Source: Gottfriedia acidiceleris (GTDB lineage Bacteria; Bacillota; Bacilli; Bacillales; Bacillaceae_G). Taken from it: a stretch of DNA of 64,000 nt. Both the position numbers and the translations under genes were made by a program. Positions 1-8,289 of the stretch are shown piece by piece. Under the pieces are notes generated by a model. That model ran no database searches. It had not been told where the DNA came from and saw only the letters and a program-made list of their open reading frames with translations. Each line of letters starts with the position of its first letter. The first letter of the stretch is position 1. The DNA lies in assembly GCF_023115465.1 (NCBI RefSeq), contig NZ_CP096034.1, positions 744,001 through 808,000 of the forward strand, given 5' to 3'.

Positions 1-909
1 GTAATGGACGATATGTTAGGAATTGATGAACAATATTTTCGCGATGACTATTTAAAATTTTACGATTGTATCAACTTTATGAAAGCTGGAATCATTTCAA
101 GTGATTTCGTAACTACTGTTAGTCCAACATATAAAGAAGAAATTAAGCATGAATTTTTTGGAGAGCAATTAGATGGACTATTACGTGAGCAAGATCACAA
201 ACTTTTTGGAATTGTAAACGGGATTGATGAAACGATTTATAATCCTGCTACTGATCGGAAAATTTACTCTAATTACGATGAATTTACAATCGAAAATAAA
301 ACAGAAAATAAATTGAAATTGCAGGAGTCACTTGCATTAAAAATGGATGAAAATATTCCTATTATTGCAATGGTTTCTCGATTAACAAGTCAAAAAGGCA
401 TTGATCTTATTCAACACGTATTCCCTCAAATTATGGATCATAATGTCCAAGTAGTAATTTTAGGTTCTGGTGATGAAGAATTCGAGAACTTTTTTAAAGC
501 AATGGAGCATAACTACTACGATAAAGTTAGAGCTTACATTGGATTTGATGAAGGCTTTGCTCATCAGATTTATGCAGGTGCAGATTTATTCCTTATGCCT
601 TCACTATTTGAACCATGTGGACTAGGTCAGCTTATTGCGATGAAATACGGGTGTGTTCCAATCGTAAGAGAGACTGGGGGGCTAAATGATACTGTCCAGT
701 CATATAATGAAGAGACGAAGAGTGGAAATGGTTTTACTTTTACTAACTATAATGCTCACGATATGCTTCACACAATTGAACGTGGATTGAGTATTTATGA
801 GAATAAAAAACATTGGAATTCAGTCAGAAGGAATGCAATTAGAAGAGATTCAAGTTGGTTAAAATCTGCTAAAGAATATGCAAAACTATATATGCAGTCT
901 TCAAAGTAA
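1..909 (+). CDS. glgA: Glycogen synthase, C-terminal part (truncated by window start)
   Basis: The frame is open from base 1 and no start is visible, so only about the last 302 residues remain of a family usually near 480 long. GlgA adds glucose from ADP-glucose to alpha-1,4 glucan chains in the cytoplasm. Visible in the GT-B fold are the GIVNGIDETIYNP loop, the start of the nucleotide-binding half at AMVSRLTSQKG, and the active-site stretch FEPCGLGQLIAMKYG followed by GGLNDTV. The stop lies 25 bases before the glgP start, so both belong to one operon, as at the end of the Bacillus glgBCDAP cluster. The family call is secure; only the 5' part is missing. Confidence 0.95.
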   Translation, partial: VMDDMLGIDEQYFRDDYLKFYDCINFMKAGIISSDFVTTVSPTYKEEIKHEFFGEQLDGLLREQDHKLFGIVNGIDETIYNPATDRKIYSNYDEFTIENKTENKLKLQESLALKMDENIPIIAMVSRLTSQKGIDLIQHVFPQIMDHNVQVVILGSGDEEFENFFKAMEHNYYDKVRAYIGFDEGFAHQIYAGADLFLMPSLFEPCGLGQLIAMKYGCVPIVRETGGLNDTVQSYNEETKSGNGFTFTNYNAHDMLHTIERGLSIYENKKHWNSVRRNAIRRDSSWLKSAKEYAKLYMQSSK

Positions 910-934
910 AAATCTTTTAGGGCGAGGTGATTCC

Positions 935-3343
935 ATGTTTTCTAGTGTGGAGGAGTTTGAGTGGAGTTTTAAAGAGAAGCTAGAAAGTATGCATGGAAAG
1001 AGTACTGCAGATAGCACTACTCAAGAGCAATTTCAAACACTTGGAACGATGATTCGTGAACATATAAGCGGTAATTGGTTAGGTACGAGTGAACAATACC
1101 GCTTAGAGCGAAAAAAACAAGTTTATTATTTATCAATTGAATTCTTATTAGGAAAGCTTTTGAAAAGTAACTTAATTCATCTAGGGCTTAGGGAGTTATG
1201 TGAATCTGGCCTCGAGAGATTAGGAATTTCTTTAAGTGCTCTTGAGGAGTTTGAAAGTGATGCTGGTCTTGGAAATGGCGGACTTGGACGGCTAGCATCT
1301 TGTTTTCTGGATTCTCTTGCATCACAAGACTTGCCTGGTCATGGATGTGGCATCCGCTACAAACATGGCCTATTTGACCAAAAAATTGTTGATGGATATC
1401 AAGTTGAGCTACCTGAACAATGGCTGAAATACGGAAATGTTTGGGAAGTTCGAAGAGATGATGAAGCAATTGAAGTTTTATTCGGTGGAGAAGTAGAAGC
1501 ATTTAATAATAAAAATCGACTGGAATTCCGCCTTCATGGTGCAGAAGCAATCACAGCTGTACCATATGATTTACCGATTATCGGCTATCATACAAACACG
1601 GTAAATACTTTAAGATTATGGAGTGCTGAAGCGTCTACTCATTCCTCAAATAAATCACTGATGAAATATAAGCGAGAGGCTGAAGCAGTTTCAGAATTCT
1701 TATATCCAGATGATACACATGATGAAGGAAAGATTTTACGTCTAAAACAGCAATATTTTTTAGTTTCTGCAAGTATTCAAAGAATAGTAGATTCATATAA
1801 GGAACAGTACGGTAATATTCGTAAGCTCCATGAAGAAATTGCTATTCATGTAAATGATACACATCCAGTTTTAGCGATTCCAGAGTTAATGAGAATTTTA
1901 ATCGATGTTGAAAAGCTATCTTGGGATGAAGCGTGGGAAATTACTACTCAAACGATTTCATATACGAATCATACGACTTTATCTGAAGCACTTGAAAAAT
2001 GGAGAGTTGATTTATTTAAGCCTTTATTGCCAAGGATTTATATGATTGTAGAAGAAATAAATGAAAGATATTGTAAAGAGCTCTGGAACAAATACCCAGG
2101 TGATTGGGATCGAATTGAACAAATGGCTATTATTGCTCATGGAGTCGTTAAAATGGCTCATTTAGCAATTGTAGGCAGTAAGAGCGTTAATGGAGTTGCT
2201 GAAATCCACACTGAAATTTTAAAACAAAGAGAAATGAAGCTTTTTTATGAGTATGAACCATTCAAATTTAATAATAAAACAAATGGTATTACTCATAGAA
2301 GATGGTTACTCCAATGTAATCCTGAGCTTAGTAGCTTAATAAATGATTCGATCGGAGACGGTTGGATACATGAACCAACTCAACTTGAGAATCTATTAGA
2401 ATATCAAAATGACGAGGCATTCTTAGAGCAATTTATGAATGTAAAGAAAAAGAGAAAAGAAGTTCTCGAAAATTATGTTCACTATACAAATGGAATTGCA
2501 TTAGATACAGATTCAATTTTTGATATTCAAGTAAAGCGGATGCATGCATATAAAAGACAATTACTAAATGTATTACATATCATGTATTTATATAATCGTT
2601 TGAAGGAAGATTCACATTTTAAAATGCATCCTAGAACTTTTATTTTTGGAGCAAAGGCATCTCCTGGCTACTACTTTGCTAAAAAGATCATTAAATTAAT
2701 TCATTCAGTGGCTGATATTGTCAATAATGATCGCTATATAAGTCAATTTATTAAAGTAATTTTTATTGAAAATTACCGAGTTTCATTAGGTGAAATCATT
2801 TTTCCAGCAGCGGATGTTAGTGAACAAATTTCGACAGCAAGTAAAGAAGCTTCGGGTACTGGGAATATGAAATTTATGATGAATGGTGCTTTAACGCTTG
2901 GTACACTTGACGGTGCAAATATTGAAATTTTGAGAGAAGTTGGCGAGGAGAATATTTTTACATTCGGACTTACAGCTGATGAGGTATTAAATTATTATCA
3001 ATACGGCGGATATAAAAGTAGTGATTATTACCATCATGACCTGCGAATAAAAAAGGTGTTAGATCAAATGCTTCACGGATTATTTCCGTTACCAAGAGAA
3101 GAATTTGAACCAATTTTTGATTCGCTCATGTCTTATAATGATGAGTATTTCTTACTTAGAGATTTCTCTTCATATGTAAAAGCGCATGAATGTATCAATC
3201 ATACGTATCAAAATAAAAGGGATTGGGCTATAAAAAGTCTTAACAATGTTGCGAAATCGGGATTTTTTACGAGTGATCGCACGATTCGTCAATATGCATC
3301 AGAAATATGGAATATTCATCAAAGAACATTACACCATTCTTAA
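935..3343 (+). CDS. glgP: Glycogen/maltodextrin phosphorylase
   Basis: GlgP releases glucose-1-phosphate from the non-reducing ends of glycogen using pyridoxal phosphate. The 802-residue product has the usual family length (about 800). The PLP lysine lies in GTGNMKFMMNGALTLGTLDG (Lys646), and the N-terminal signature GLGNGGLGRLASCFLDS is present. The frame extends further 5', but the ATG at 935 is chosen because GAGGTGA ends four bases before it and the product then starts at the usual family position. It is the last gene of the glycogen operon and is followed directly by a hairpin terminator. GlgA upstream and the pullulanase near 59 kb complete the alpha-glucan turnover set in this window. 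Confidence 0.96.
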   Translation: MFSSVEEFEWSFKEKLESMHGKSTADSTTQEQFQTLGTMIREHISGNWLGTSEQYRLERKKQVYYLSIEFLLGKLLKSNLIHLGLRELCESGLERLGISLSALEEFESDAGLGNGGLGRLASCFLDSLASQDLPGHGCGIRYKHGLFDQKIVDGYQVELPEQWLKYGNVWEVRRDDEAIEVLFGGEVEAFNNKNRLEFRLHGAEAITAVPYDLPIIGYHTNTVNTLRLWSAEASTHSSNKSLMKYKREAEAVSEFLYPDDTHDEGKILRLKQQYFLVSASIQRIVDSYKEQYGNIRKLHEEIAIHVNDTHPVLAIPELMRILIDVEKLSWDEAWEITTQTISYTNHTTLSEALEKWRVDLFKPLLPRIYMIVEEINERYCKELWNKYPGDWDRIEQMAIIAHGVVKMAHLAIVGSKSVNGVAEIHTEILKQREMKLFYEYEPFKFNNKTNGITHRRWLLQCNPELSSLINDSIGDGWIHEPTQLENLLEYQNDEAFLEQFMNVKKKRKEVLENYVHYTNGIALDTDSIFDIQVKRMHAYKRQLLNVLHIMYLYNRLKEDSHFKMHPRTFIFGAKASPGYYFAKKIIKLIHSVADIVNNDRYISQFIKVIFIENYRVSLGEIIFPAADVSEQISTASKEASGTGNMKFMMNGALTLGTLDGANIEILREVGEENIFTFGLTADEVLNYYQYGGYKSSDYYHHDLRIKKVLDQMLHGLFPLPREEFEPIFDSLMSYNDEYFLLRDFSSYVKAHECINHTYQNKRDWAIKSLNNVAKSGFFTSDRTIRQYASEIWNIHQRTLHHS

Positions 3344-3371
3344 CCTCCTCTTAGATGATTAGGAGGTTTTT
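3342..3371 (+). terminator. Terminator after glgP
   Basis: The stem AACCTCCT / AGGAGGTT starts inside the glgP stop codon and is followed by a T-run. It should end the glycogen operon transcript. Confidence 0.8.
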
Positions 3372-3406
3372 CATATAATGATGAAAAGCAAGAAAGGAGA
3401 GATACG

Positions 3407-4201
3407 TTGAAATTCCTTTCAGTTGACTATGATATGGCCTTAGAACTATTACTTTGCATTGAACAGGCATATGCTCAGTTTGATAATGATGGTAAATTTA
3501 TGATTCCAGCAAGCTATTCATTAGTAGATACAATTAAAGCATGTGCAATTAGCCAGCTCGAATGGTTTGGCTACATTATTGAAAATGATGAATCTGTCAT
3601 CATTGTGTTTCGTGGAACGAAATCAGATTTGGATTGGTTAGCTGATTTAAAAATTGATCAAGATTTATTTCCTTATGTGATGAACGGTGGGAGTGTCCAC
3701 TCGGGGTTTCTATCAATTTATCAATCTTTTCGAGAAATGCTTTTAGCAATTGTAAAGGAAAAGGCTCTTTCAAAAAAAATATTCATAACGGGGCATAGCT
3801 TAGGTGGTTCATTGGCCACGTTATTAGGATATGAAATAGCAATGACTGGAATTTGTAACCCGAATGTCTATTCATTTGGCTCTCCAAAAGTAGGAAATAT
3901 AAAGTTTAAAGAAAACTACGATGAAAAGGTTCGGCATAGTTTAAGATTTGTAAATTTATATGATATGGTCCCTCTAAGCCCACCCTTTAAAGTAGAAGTG
4001 AAGCCATTAAACATTTATTTAGAATACGTTCAAGTGCAACATCCAATCACTTTTTCATTAAATAAAGGGTCTATTAAAAATAGTCATCATTTATCGACTT
4101 ATATTGAAGGCGTAAAGAAGATGCAGTTGGATTATGATTATACTCCAACCTTTACTTACAAATTACGTGAGGCAGAGGCAGTAGAAGAAGAAGTAATCTA
4201 A
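3407..4201 (+). CDS. Class 3 lipase family protein
   Basis: A 264-residue alpha/beta hydrolase of the fungal-type (class 3) lipase family, which hydrolyses acyl esters. The nucleophile elbow ITGHSLGGSLATLLGYE gives Ser131. Asp186 in NLYDMVPLSPP and His227 or His228 in SHHLSTYIEG complete a plausible triad. The oxyanion-side motif FRGTKS is also present. No signal peptide is seen, so the enzyme is probably cytoplasmic or peripheral. The start is TTG, seven bases after GAAAGGAGA, and no ATG with a good site competes. It stands alone between the glycogen operon terminator and a convergent terminator. The natural substrate cannot be read from the sequence. Confidence 0.85.
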   Translation: MKFLSVDYDMALELLLCIEQAYAQFDNDGKFMIPASYSLVDTIKACAISQLEWFGYIIENDESVIIVFRGTKSDLDWLADLKIDQDLFPYVMNGGSVHSGFLSIYQSFREMLLAIVKEKALSKKIFITGHSLGGSLATLLGYEIAMTGICNPNVYSFGSPKVGNIKFKENYDEKVRHSLRFVNLYDMVPLSPPFKVEVKPLNIYLEYVQVQHPITFSLNKGSIKNSHHLSTYIEGVKKMQLDYDYTPTFTYKLREAEAVEEEVI

Positions 4202-4210
4202 TAGTACAGA

Positions 4211-4246
4211 AAAAAACTAGTCAAATTACCTTGACTAGTTTTTTGT
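4211..4246. terminator. Bidirectional terminator between lipase and AIM24 genes
   Basis: The perfect stem AAAACTAGTCAA / TTGACTAGTTTT has a six-base loop. A-runs on one side and T-runs on the other serve both convergent genes. Confidence 0.85.
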
Positions 4247-4269
4247 ATGTAAACAAAAAAACGTCTGAA

Positions 4270-5058
4270 TTAGTCATTACCATCCAGTAGATTTCCAAGG
4301 CCACCTAATATACTTCCTTCTTCCTTAGAAGAATTTGGTAAGTATTGACCGATTCGGGAAGCTAATCTTGCTAAAGTTAATGACTGAACCCAAATTGTTC
4401 CAGGACCTTGTAATGTAGCGAAGAATAGACCTTCTCCTCCAAAAAGTGCAGTTTTTACATTTCCAACATATTCAATTTCATAATTAACATCACCAGTGAA
4501 GCCAACAATACATCCGGTATCGATTTTAATTTTTTCACCTGGTTGAAGAGTTTTTTGGTAAATCGAACCACCAGCATGTAAGAAGGCAAGGCCATCACCT
4601 TCAAGTTTTTGCATGATAAAGCCTTCACCACCAAATAGGCCGGTACTTAATTTCTTTCTAAACTCGATCCCAACTGAAGTGCCTTTTGCTGCGGCTAGGA
4701 AAGAATCCTTTTGACAAATAATTTTATTTCCATACTCATGTAGGTCTAATGGTATGATCGTTCCAGGGTATGGAGCGGAGAAACTAACTGTTTTTAATGA
4801 GCTTGATCGGTTTGTAAAACTAGTCATAAACAAGCTCTCACCTGTAACAAGGCGCTTACCAGCTCCAACTAATTTTCCAAATAAACCACCTGATTGCTGT
4901 GAACCGTCACCAAAAATTGTTTCAAGTTCGATACCATCATCCATCATCATCATTGCTCCAGCTTCAGCAACGACTGTTTCCTTTGGATCAAGCTCTACTT
5001 GTACAAACTGCATATCATGGCCATGAATTTTATATGTAACTTCATGAGAATTTTTCAT
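4270..5058 (-). CDS. AIM24/TIGR00266 family protein
   Basis: A 262-residue protein of the AIM24 family, which has a double beta-helix fold like the TRAP attenuation protein. The biochemical role is not established. Recognisable traits are the early EAGAMMMMDDGIELET segment, the Gly-rich GGLFGKLVGAGKRLVTGE stretch, and repeats of the type FGGEGFIMQKLEGDG and FGGEGLFFATLQGPG. No signal peptide or membrane segment is seen. The start is well supported by AAAGGAGG seven bases upstream. It is a single gene, convergent with the lipase, and has a long upstream region shared with the divergent cold-shock gene. Family membership is clear; function is unknown. Confidence 0.85.
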   Translation of the reverse strand: MKNSHEVTYKIHGHDMQFVQVELDPKETVVAEAGAMMMMDDGIELETIFGDGSQQSGGLFGKLVGAGKRLVTGESLFMTSFTNRSSSLKTVSFSAPYPGTIIPLDLHEYGNKIICQKDSFLAAAKGTSVGIEFRKKLSTGLFGGEGFIMQKLEGDGLAFLHAGGSIYQKTLQPGEKIKIDTGCIVGFTGDVNYEIEYVGNVKTALFGGEGLFFATLQGPGTIWVQSLTLARLASRIGQYLPNSSKEEGSILGGLGNLLDGND

Positions 5059-5530
5059 TTTTATGCCTCCTTTTAGTTTAACTATACAAATATTCTAATA
5101 CTAAAATCTAGTTATTAAATTATAAAAAATTTGATAAATTATTACATAATCCTCATTTATTTTACTATTTATTGAGAAAATATGCCATTTTTACAGTTTG
5201 GCTACGTAGGTCTAAATGTATAAAAGATAAATTATAAGAATTATATAAAAAATTCTCTCAATTAAGCTTAAGTGTCATTGACGCACTTTTTTAGATATGA
5301 TATATTTAATTTACTATTAACTGCATATTTATTTGAAGGTAAGAAATTAACGATACATTTGCACTACAAATTTTTAGTAACGCTCATTTTTCTTTGTCTT
5401 GAAAAGAAGTTTTGACCACTTTCAATGTTGTAGCAATCCTTTAGCTGATTGGACAATGACGTTCTTTTTCTTTATCCCTCTTTTATGCACGCATTAATAG
5501 TGTATATATGTATTTTAGGAGGTATTATCG
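5059..5530. other. Long intergenic region between AIM24 and cold-shock genes
   Basis: I see no gene in these 472 AT-rich bases. They hold the start region of the minus-strand AIM24 gene and a candidate plus-strand promoter near 5278-5306. The remaining roughly 215 bases would be a long untranslated leader for the cold-shock gene. It contains one ATTGG pentamer at 5448-5452, a motif noted in leaders of Bacillus csp genes. Confidence 0.5.
5278..5306 (+). promoter_or_regulatory. Candidate sigma-A promoter for csp
   Basis: TTGACG (5278-5283), a 17-base spacer and TATATT (5301-5306). Each hexamer matches five of six consensus bases. The predicted start is near 5313. Confidence 0.55.
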
Positions 5531-5731
5531 ATGGAATTCGGTAAAGTTAAATGGTTTAACAGCGAAAAAGGTTTTGGATTCATCCAAACTGAAGGTGGAA
5601 ACGACGTATTCGTACACTTCTCTGCAATTCAAGGCGAAGGTTTCAAAACTTTAGAAGAAGGTCAAGAAGTTGAATTCGAAATCATCGAAGGAAACCGTGG
5701 ACCACAAGCAGCTAACGTAAACAAAAAATAA
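5531..5731 (+). CDS. cspB: Cold-shock protein (CspB/CspD type)
   Basis: A 66-residue single cold-shock domain that binds single-stranded RNA and DNA and acts as an RNA chaperone at low temperature. RNP1 (KGFGFI) and RNP2 (VFVHF) are intact, and the tail [13 protein letters not shown] is typical. The text is nearest to B. subtilis CspB in the stretch [15 protein letters not shown], but paralogue naming is uncertain. The start is supported by TAGGAGG nine bases upstream. Synonymous codons look optimised (AAC, TTC, GTA), unlike most neighbours, which suits a highly expressed gene. It is monocistronic, with a long leader and a strong terminator, and is likely regulated through the leader RNA. Confidence 0.95.
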   Translation: MEFGKVKWFNSEKGFGFIQTEGGNDVFVHFSAIQGEGFKTLEEGQEVEFEIIEGNRGPQAANVNKK

Positions 5732-5745
5732 TTTTTGTTATGTTC

Positions 5746-5775
5746 AAGGCATCCTTTTTTAGGATGCCTTTTTTA
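5746..5775 (+). terminator. Terminator after csp
   Basis: The stem AAGGCATCCT / AGGATGCCTT has a five-T loop and is followed by T5. It is also the 3' boundary for the convergent TspO gene. Confidence 0.9.
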
Positions 5776-5790
5776 TATTAATCTAAAAAT

Positions 5791-6255
5791 CTATCTATTT
5801 AGTACGTAGATATTGTAGTTTAAAAAGGTTGCAAATAATGACCAAATAGAATATGGAATGAGTAATACAAATGAAGTTTTAGAATGTTTATATGCGATGG
5901 TTGTTAAAAGAATTGCTGTAACAAAGACGAGTCCACAGTCAATTGTAGCCATAAGTAAATCTTTTTGTTTGAATTGAAAATAGCTAAACAGCTGGTTAAA
6001 TAGATAATTAATAATAAATAGAATATAAAACCATTTTGTTTTTTTAAATGATTCTCCTAAAGAAACGATTATACATACGCTTAAAGAAATGAAAGAATAC
6101 AAGAATGCCCAAATGATGCCGATTGTTTTTCCTGAAGGAGTATAGCTAGGTTTAATTAGATGACTATACCAATCGTAGTCAATCGGAAATAACATAGAAG
6201 AAATAAAAAATAAACAGTATAAGGAGAAAAATAAAACAATTAATTTAATATTCAT
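5791..6255 (-). CDS. TspO/MBR family (tryptophan-rich sensory protein) membrane protein
   Basis: A 154-residue protein with five hydrophobic helices, the size and topology of bacterial TspO. TspO binds porphyrins and related ligands in the membrane. Family marks are KPSYTPSGKTIGIIWAFLY after helix 1 and the C-terminal SIWSLFATFLNYNIYVLN. Several tryptophans usual in the family are replaced, so the sequence is divergent. The start follows TTGAGGAGG by four bases. It is a single gene convergent with csp. Its ligand and physiological role in Bacillaceae are unsettled, and nothing nearby points to porphyrin metabolism. Confidence 0.8.
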   Translation of the reverse strand: MNIKLIVLFFSLYCLFFISSMLFPIDYDWYSHLIKPSYTPSGKTIGIIWAFLYSFISLSVCIIVSLGESFKKTKWFYILFIINYLFNQLFSYFQFKQKDLLMATIDCGLVFVTAILLTTIAYKHSKTSFVLLIPYSIWSLFATFLNYNIYVLNR

Positions 6256-6310
6256 AAAACCTCCTCAAGTAAGTTGTCTTGATAAGTATATGTATTTAAT
6301 TTAAAAATAT

Positions 6311-6345
6311 AAAAAAAACGACTACATTGTAGTAATCGTTTTTTA
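6311..6345 (-). terminator. Terminator after yteA
   Basis: An AAAACGACTAC / GTAG-TAA-TCGTTTT hairpin with a three-base bulge. Read on the minus strand it ends in a T-run just past the YteA stop. Confidence 0.6.
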
Positions 6346-6362
6346 ATGAAATTTTAACTTAT

Positions 6363-7112
6363 TTAGTACTTTTCAATGTCTTTCACATCAATTTCAGATA
6401 ATTCTCCGTTTAATGCTTGTTCTTCATAGTCATCCAGATCTTGTTCATATTGTTCATGTTTTTTCGTAGGATAGACAGTTTGATTTTTTCCGTAAATATC
6501 AGTACCGATAAAGTTCTCAAATTCCTCAACATAACCTACATTTTCATAGCTCTCAGTAAATGTGCTTCCATACTCCTCAATATTATTGAATTCAAAATCT
6601 TGCGGTGTTTGAGAATTTCCATATCTTTCAACATCTTGTAAAGCGTCTTCAGCGTCATACATCATTGAGCGATCTTTAGGATCTCTACTAAATGGAGGGT
6701 TTAGTACTTCTTCTTCAACAGGACGATCGTATCTAATACTAGAACTTGAAATATGCTGATCGTGAGTATGTTCGATCATCGCTTTTGCTGTAGGAAGAGC
6801 TTGTAAGCGTTCAAAAGGTATTTCTTCACCACTTACTTCACATATGCCATATGTTCCATTTTCAATTTTTTGTAACGCTATATTAACGTCATCTAATTCG
6901 TTTCTTAAATGCTCATGAAGAGATATGTCTTTTTCACGCTCATATAATTCAGTACCTAAATCACCTGGGTGATTGTCTGCAAGTGAAAGCTCATCAACAG
7001 AATCTCTAAGTGAGAAAGGTGTAAATGCTGGATCGTTTAGTCTTTCTTCTATATGTTTTTTTTGTTTCAGTAGTTCGTTTTTAAATGTTTGGATTTGTGA
7101 TTGTGAAAGCAT
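6363..7112 (-). CDS. yteA: YteA-type DksA/TraR family protein lacking zinc cysteines
   Basis: A 249-residue protein of the Bacillus YteA family. It has an N-terminal helical hairpin (LSQSQIQTFKNELLKQKK), an acidic coiled stretch, and a DksA-like C-terminal finger region YGICEVSGEEIPFERLQALP. DksA proteins bind RNA polymerase; the role of YteA is not established. Only one cysteine of the four expected in a C4 finger is present, so zinc is probably not bound. The C-terminal 90 residues are acidic and low in complexity. Two tandem ATGs follow AAAAGGGGGAG; the second (7112) has the better spacing and is used. It lies next to the men genes, as in B. subtilis. Confidence 0.8.
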   Translation of the reverse strand: MLSQSQIQTFKNELLKQKKHIEERLNDPAFTPFSLRDSVDELSLADNHPGDLGTELYEREKDISLHEHLRNELDDVNIALQKIENGTYGICEVSGEEIPFERLQALPTAKAMIEHTHDQHISSSSIRYDRPVEEEVLNPPFSRDPKDRSMMYDAEDALQDVERYGNSQTPQDFEFNNIEEYGSTFTESYENVGYVEEFENFIGTDIYGKNQTVYPTKKHEQYEQDLDDYEEQALNGELSEIDVKDIEKY

Positions 7113-7211
7113 CATGCTCCCCCTTTTCAATAAAAGAATATGCCTATCCATATTTTGTTCAAAAAGGAGGAAAACATGAATTAAGTTTTTTGAGGAATTG
7201 TTCTGCCTTAA

Positions 7212-8135
7212 TTAGGAAAAAATATTTCCAATTATTAAGCCTATAACAAGAAGGAATCCCATTATAGTATTTGTTTTTGCTGTTGCTGCCATGGCTGGCA
7301 TCATTTCCATTGGTTGGGTCTTACCTATAAATCCTTTTGTTGCTTTTATTGCAACTGGAATACTTATTAATGAAATAAGTGCAAAAGGTGTAATTAAATT
7401 CATGATAACAAATAAAATAACTAAAGCATATGCAACTGCAAACAATGAACCAATAAAGATAATTGCATTCTTTTTACCTAATAAGATAACAAGTGTTTTA
7501 CGTCCATTTTCTTTGTCATTATCTAGGTCACGAATATTATTTGCTGTTAAAATTGCTCCAATTGTAATTGAAGTAGGGATAGATAGTAAGATCACTTTTG
7601 ATGGTAAATTTCCAGCTTGGATATAGTAGGTAATACCGATAATGACAACTCCCATAAAAAAGCCCGCAATTAACTCACCAAATGGAGTGTATGCGATAGG
7701 GAGTGGGCCTCCAGTATAAAAATAAGCTGTTGCCATACTAATAAGTCCTATAACTGCTATCCACCAACTACTTTGATTACAAATATAAATGCCCAGTAGA
7801 AGGGCGATACCAAACAAAGTAAATGCAAGATTTATGACAGTTGAAGGTTTAATACCATCTCGTACGATTGCTCCGCCGATACCGACAGAACCTTCATGAT
7901 CTAGCCCTCTTTTATAATCATAATATTCATTTATCATATTTGCAGCGACTTGGATCAATAAACTTGCGATAAGCATTGAGAGAAATAAAAGTAAATGAAA
8001 TGAGTGATCGATGTGCGCTAACATTGTTCCAATCGCAACAGGAATGAACGCTGCGGTTAATGTATGTGGTCTTAATAAATTCCACCATGTTCTAAAACCT
8101 GTTGAGGAAGTTGGAGATTGAACAGTTGGTTGCAT
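7212..8135 (-). CDS. menA: 1,4-dihydroxy-2-naphthoate polyprenyltransferase
   Basis: MenA is an integral membrane UbiA-family enzyme that joins dihydroxynaphthoate to a polyprenyl diphosphate to give demethylmenaquinone. The 307-residue product has eight to nine hydrophobic helices. Both Asp-rich motifs are visible, NMINEYYDYKRGLD in the first half and NNIRDLDNDKENGRKT in the second. The start follows AAAAAGGAGG by seven bases. It is transcribed divergently from menF across a 154-base gap, so this membrane step sits beside the genes for the soluble pathway. No clear terminator follows it before yteA. Confidence 0.95.
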   Translation of the reverse strand: MQPTVQSPTSSTGFRTWWNLLRPHTLTAAFIPVAIGTMLAHIDHSFHLLLFLSMLIASLLIQVAANMINEYYDYKRGLDHEGSVGIGGAIVRDGIKPSTVINLAFTLFGIALLLGIYICNQSSWWIAVIGLISMATAYFYTGGPLPIAYTPFGELIAGFFMGVVIIGITYYIQAGNLPSKVILLSIPTSITIGAILTANNIRDLDNDKENGRKTLVILLGKKNAIIFIGSLFAVAYALVILFVIMNLITPFALISLISIPVAIKATKGFIGKTQPMEMMPAMAATAKTNTIMGFLLVIGLIIGNIFS

Positions 8136-8213
8136 TTTAACATCCTCCTTTTTAATATTATTTGAAAATGTAGGTCATTTTACTTTAAAAAAGTATGGAC
8201 GAACTTCATAAAA

Positions 8214-8242
8214 TTGACAGTCTACATTCATCGTTGTATCTT
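8214..8242 (+). promoter_or_regulatory. Candidate promoter of the men operon
   Basis: TTGACA (8214-8219), a 17-base spacer and TATCTT (8237-8242). The -35 is perfect and the -10 matches four of six. It lies about 48 bases before the menF start. Confidence 0.55.
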
Positions 8243-8289
8243 TAGTTATATCATGTATTTAACGTATATTTAAGCTAGGGGGAACTATT

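Noticed and set aside
1188-1502. 104-codon minus-strand frame inside glgP
   Set aside because: It lies entirely antisense to a well-conserved enzyme and has no ribosome-binding site or recognisable protein text.
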